Shown: in pieces, positions 61,351 to 64,000 of the stretch
Layout: each line of letters begins with the position of its first letter
Position numbering within the stretch: the first letter of the stretch is position 1
NCBI RefSeq assembly: GCF_002215215.1
Contig: NZ_CP018632.1
Coordinates: forward strand, 4,460,501 to 4,524,500
DNA from: Granulosicoccus antarcticus IMCC3135
GTDB taxonomy: Bacteria > Pseudomonadota > Gammaproteobacteria > Granulosicoccales > Granulosicoccaceae
DNA length: 64,000 nucleotides
Reading direction: 5' to 3'
Position numbers and translations under genes: made by a program
The notes under the pieces: model-generated
Told to the model about the DNA's origin: nothing
The model's database searches: none
What the model saw: the letters and a program-made list of their open reading frames with translations, nothing else

Positions 61351-62361
61351 CTACTCTCGCCTTTTTCTCGATTTTTCCTGCAGGATAAGTCGACGACGAT
61401 ACATATCGACGCTGGGATAGCCTCCCAGCACATGCAGAGCGCTGGACAACTCTTCAAAGCCTGATTTGGTATCTGATCTTTTCCTGGATTTGCCAGCAGC
61501 GTAGTCCTTGAGATCACGAACTTTCAGGGACGTGGATGAAGGTATTCGAATCAACGGAAGGTTGGCGGCATGAGTGAATAATGCAGCTGCGCCGACGGAT
61601 GAATCAAACATCTGAACACGCGGATGCGGCCTGACGTAGTTGCGACGTAACAACTGATACGGAATCTTGCGCGGGTCGATGTCTACCAGCTCTTCCCGGG
61701 TAATCTCTTTATGCCGAGGCAAGCCTTGAAAGTACTCAAGCGACATCTGCAATGCCAGTCGCTTGTTTTCATCCTTTGATATCTTCTGCGATTCTTCTTC
61801 CAGTGCGATTTCAGCCAGCTCGACAGCCTGTACGGGAGTGATCCAGACATCCGCCGGTGTCTGACATTGCCAGGTAAAATTGACGCGTGTGATGTGTTCT
61901 GGAATCAGGAACACATGCCGGTAGACCTGATTCATGTGCACACCCGGAAATATCTGCGTACAGGCACGACTGCGCCTGACGGTGTCGGGATAGGCCTTCA
62001 GCACATGAGCTTGCAGACGATCTTTCAATTCGTTGACCGCAGCAATCTGCTCACTCAGATCCTTGCTGAGCGAAATATATCCCGGCAATCGATAGGTTGT
62101 TGTCCTTTTCTGCCCGGCACTGATCGAAAAACGTTTTAGCGCACTGCAGGCCAGCTCGAGTGCCTCAGGTTCAACTCCGTCAATCACTCCAGATTTTTCA
62201 ACCGGAAAATGAGAAGGAACAACGCTTTCCGCCTCCACCACGGGCAGCTGATAGACAACGACACCATCGCAATGCGATCGAACCTCGTCAACCAGACAGG
62301 CAAGTTGCCCCAGCAGCTCTTGGTACAACTGTATTGCAGGATGACGATTGAGAGTTTCCAT
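61351..62361 (-). CDS. Tus-like DNA replication terminus site-binding protein
   Basis: 336 residues, cytoplasmic, C-terminus very basic. Blocks in the order of E. coli Tus (309 aa): an N-terminal helical region (YQELLGQLACLVDEVRSH), TTTYRLPGYISLSKDLSEQIAAVNELK (88-113; Tus has AVRLPG then an LS...HINKLK stretch), RACTQIFPGVHMNQVYRHVFLIPEHITRVNFTW (132-164; Tus [28 protein letters not shown]), and RPHPRVQMFDSSVGAAALFTHAANLPLI (244-271; Tus KVQPIARVWYKG...CPTPLI). Identity is low but pattern and spacing agree. Tus bound to Ter arrests replication forks in one direction. About 25 extra C-terminal residues are unlike Tus. Confidence 0.7.
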   Translation of the reverse strand: METLNRHPAIQLYQELLGQLACLVDEVRSHCDGVVVYQLPVVEAESVVPSHFPVEKSGVIDGVEPEALELACSALKRFSISAGQKRTTTYRLPGYISLSKDLSEQIAAVNELKDRLQAHVLKAYPDTVRRSRACTQIFPGVHMNQVYRHVFLIPEHITRVNFTWQCQTPADVWITPVQAVELAEIALEEESQKISKDENKRLALQMSLEYFQGLPRHKEITREELVDIDPRKIPYQLLRRNYVRPHPRVQMFDSSVGAAALFTHAANLPLIRIPSSTSLKVRDLKDYAAGKSRKRSDTKSGFEELSSALHVLGGYPSVDMYRRRLILQEKSRKRRE

Positions 62362-62478
62362 CGAAAATCAGCACCTTTTTCCCTGTTTCATGATTAACAC
62401 CCCCTGTTGCTGAACTTCAAATAATGGTCAGGGTTCAGGATGTCAGGGATGCGGCATATTCAGGCACTATAGCAATGG

Positions 62479-62494
62479 TGGTATATTTTTACCA
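62479..62494. promoter_or_regulatory. TGGTA-N6-TACCA dyad upstream of the Tus-like gene
   Basis: TGGTA (62479-62483) and TACCA (62490-62494) are perfect inverted arms with a 6-nt AT-rich core, about 120 bp upstream of the Tus-like start and just past the potI-like stop. Possible operator or weak terminator. It does not resemble E. coli Ter. Confidence 0.3.
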
Positions 62495-62530
62495 GTCATT
62501 GACTACCTCAACAAGCTTCGGCTATCGCCC

Positions 62531-63379
62531 TCAGCCATCCTCTGACATCATCAGCTGCGCATCGCGCATTTGTCGTTTCTCCTGACGCTTCAGAGCAATG
62601 ATCGCTATCAGAATACCGATAGCAACAATGCCGATGATAATGGTTGCCAGGGCGTTGATATCCGGGCTGACACCCAGCCTGACCTTGGAGAAGATAACCA
62701 TGGGCAAGGTGCTTGAACCCGGCCCTGAGACAAAGCTTGCAATAACCAGATCATCAATCGACAGTGTGAAAGCCAACAGCCATCCGGATATCAATGCCGG
62801 TGCCACGATAGGCAGCGTAATGGCAAAAAACACCTTGGCAGGCTTTGCCCCCAGATCCATCGCAGCCTCCTCCAGCGAGGGATCCATATCCGCCAGACGC
62901 GCCTGGACGATCACCGCCACATAGGCCATGGAAAAAGTGATGTGGGCAATCGTGATGGTGGTGACCCCTCGCCCATTAGGCCAGCCGGTCAGCTTCTCCA
63001 GTGCGACAAAGAACAACAGCAGCGACAAACCGGTAATCACTTCCGGCATCACCAGTGGTGCCATGGACATCCCGGTAAACAGGGTACGCCCCCGGAACTG
63101 ACGCATACGGGCCATGACGAAGCCTGCCAGCGTGCCAAATGCCACGGCAAAGCAGGCGCTGATAACCGCAATGCGCAAGCTCAGAAGGGCTGCCTGGATA
63201 ATCTGCTCGTTGCGGAACAGCTCACCGTACCATTTGGTCGAAAAACCACCCCAGACAGTAACCAGCTTTGACTCATTGAATGAGAAAACAATCAGCGAGA
63301 TGATGGGAATATAAAGAAAGGCATAGCCGAATATCAGACTGGCAAGCAGAAAGTTGAAGCGTTTGCGAATCTTCATCAT
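62531..63379 (-). CDS. potI: Putrescine-type ABC permease, PotI-like
   Basis: 282 residues, six helices: FGYAFLYIPIISLIVFSFNESKLVTVWGGFSTKWYGELF is the PotI/PotC N-terminus; EAA loop LEEAAMDLGAKPAKVFFAITLPIVAPALISG; SIDDLVIASFVSGPGSSTLPM follows, as in PotI. Inner-membrane channel half for putrescine uptake. Its ATG overlaps the PotH-like stop (63376-63379). Confidence 0.9.
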   Translation of the reverse strand: MMKIRKRFNFLLASLIFGYAFLYIPIISLIVFSFNESKLVTVWGGFSTKWYGELFRNEQIIQAALLSLRIAVISACFAVAFGTLAGFVMARMRQFRGRTLFTGMSMAPLVMPEVITGLSLLLFFVALEKLTGWPNGRGVTTITIAHITFSMAYVAVIVQARLADMDPSLEEAAMDLGAKPAKVFFAITLPIVAPALISGWLLAFTLSIDDLVIASFVSGPGSSTLPMVIFSKVRLGVSPDINALATIIIGIVAIGILIAIIALKRQEKRQMRDAQLMMSEDG

Positions 63380-64000
63380 GCCTCCGGCTGTCGGTTCTGA
63401 TAGTGCTGGAACACCATGATCGGCACCACCAGAAATGCCAGCATGGCAATGGCAACAGCTGAAGCAACCGGCCAGTCACGGTTGTTGAAGAATTCATCCC
63501 ATAACACTCTGCCTATCATCAGAGTATCCGGTCCACCCAGCAACGAGGGGATCACGAATTCGCCAACGGCCGGTATGAACACCAGCATGGAGCCAGCAAT
63601 GATTCCCGGTAACGACAGCGGCAAGGTGATGACCAGAAAGGTCTTGAAAGGCTTGCACCCCAGATCGTAGGCAGCCTCCAGTAGTGTGCCGTCCAGCTTC
63701 TCCAGATTCGCATACAAGGGCAGAATCATGAAAGGCAGATAGGAATAGACAATACCCAGATAGACCGCAAAGTCGGTCTGCATCATGACGATGGGCTGAT
63801 CGATGATACCCAGACCCATCAGAATGTTATTGATGATGCCGTTGTTCTTCAAAATCCCCATCCAGGCATAGACACGCAACAGAAACGATGTCCAGAATGG
63901 CAGGATGACCAGCATCAGCAGAATGTTGCGATTGACGGGATTCGCACGCGCAATGGCATAAGCCATGGGATAGCCAATCAACAGACACCACAGGGTCGAA
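63376..64000 (-). CDS. potH: Putrescine-type ABC permease, PotH-like, N-terminus cut by window edge
   Basis: At least 208 residues; the frame is open to the last base, so the start is outside. LPFWTSFLLRVYAWMGILKNNGIINNIL, LPLYANLEKLDGTLLEAAYDLGCKPFKTFLVITLPLSLPGIIAGSMLVFIPAVGEFVIPSLLGG and DTLMIGRVLWDEFFNNRDWPVASA match PotH. Further pot genes (ATPase, binding protein) are expected beyond the edge. Confidence 0.9.
   Translation of the reverse strand, partial: STLWCLLIGYPMAYAIARANPVNRNILLMLVILPFWTSFLLRVYAWMGILKNNGIINNILMGLGIIDQPIVMMQTDFAVYLGIVYSYLPFMILPLYANLEKLDGTLLEAAYDLGCKPFKTFLVITLPLSLPGIIAGSMLVFIPAVGEFVIPSLLGGPDTLMIGRVLWDEFFNNRDWPVASAVAIAMLAFLVVPIMVFQHYQNRQPEA

Noticed and set aside
62479-62494. 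Ter site for the Tus-like protein
   Set aside because: It is a symmetric dyad; Ter sites are asymmetric and it shares no core with them.
1-64000. CRISPR array, tRNA/rRNA genes, transposase or phage genes
   Set aside because: No regularly spaced repeats, no cloverleaf or rRNA sequence and no recognisable mobile-element proteins were found by reading.

Overview
The window reads as a chromosome segment of a marine, plant- or algae-associated gammaproteobacterium. The evidence is compositional and functional: mid-range GC, Gram-negative envelope genes (two RND pumps, a TolC-type channel, an LpxR-like lipid A deacylase), a Tus-like terminator protein, an alginate-oligosaccharide operon, and many LysR/GntR-controlled catabolic modules. 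A Granulosicoccus-like lineage would fit, but that is inference. I saw no rRNA, tRNA, CRISPR array, transposase, integrase or phage gene.

Layout. 1-2.9 kb: propionyl-CoA carboxylase beta subunit (cut by the window edge), divergent from a ScfR/PccR-type regulator. 3.2-4.1 kb: a secreted Cys/His-rich protein and a decayed LysR remnant. 4.4-7.6 kb: a four-gene signalling module (coiled-coil protein, membrane protein, Rab-like small GTPase, PAS histidine kinase), the best candidate here for a poorly described system, followed by a papain-fold lipoprotein. 8.7-16.7 kb: two LysR genes, each near a paralogous zinc-free alcohol dehydrogenase-type oxidoreductase and sharing a near-identical 14-nt box, with an LLM flavin oxidoreductase, an SDR, NIPSNAP, a guanidino-acid ureohydrolase and a VOC protein between. 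16.9-19.8 kb: Asp/Glu racemase-like protein, glutaryl-CoA dehydrogenase and its divergent LysR. 20-24.3 kb: RND efflux pair. 24.5-27 kb: dimethylglycine/sarcosine dehydrogenase-like fusion protein.

27.1-32.9 kb: an aromatic-amine dehydrogenase operon (aauBEDA order) followed by four electron-transfer genes (mono-, di- and tetraheme c-type cytochromes and a membrane b-type protein), with a MarR gene upstream and an operator-like palindrome inside the promoter. 33-39.8 kb: MFP-RND-TolC efflux operon with a LysR gene. 39.9-42.7 kb: LpxR-like protein, truncated zinc-ribbon gene and APH-like kinase, with a 44-bp imperfect repeat.

42.7-49.7 kb: an operon of SDR, HutC-type GntR regulator, polyamine-type ABC importer and a HisD-family dehydrogenase with changed metal ligands, behind a perfect 22-bp palindrome. 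49.8-57.6 kb: PL15-type alginate lyase with an AlgQ/AlgM1/AlgM2/AlgS-type importer and an FCD-GntR regulator. 57.8-60.5 kb: hybrid histidine kinase. 60.9-62.4 kb: an unknown protein and a Tus-like replication-terminus protein. 62.5-64 kb: PotI- and PotH-like permeases, the latter cut by the window edge.

Starts were moved from the longest possible reading frame where a signal peptide, Shine-Dalgarno match or family alignment favoured a downstream codon; this is stated per entry. All family assignments come from reading motifs, not from database searches.
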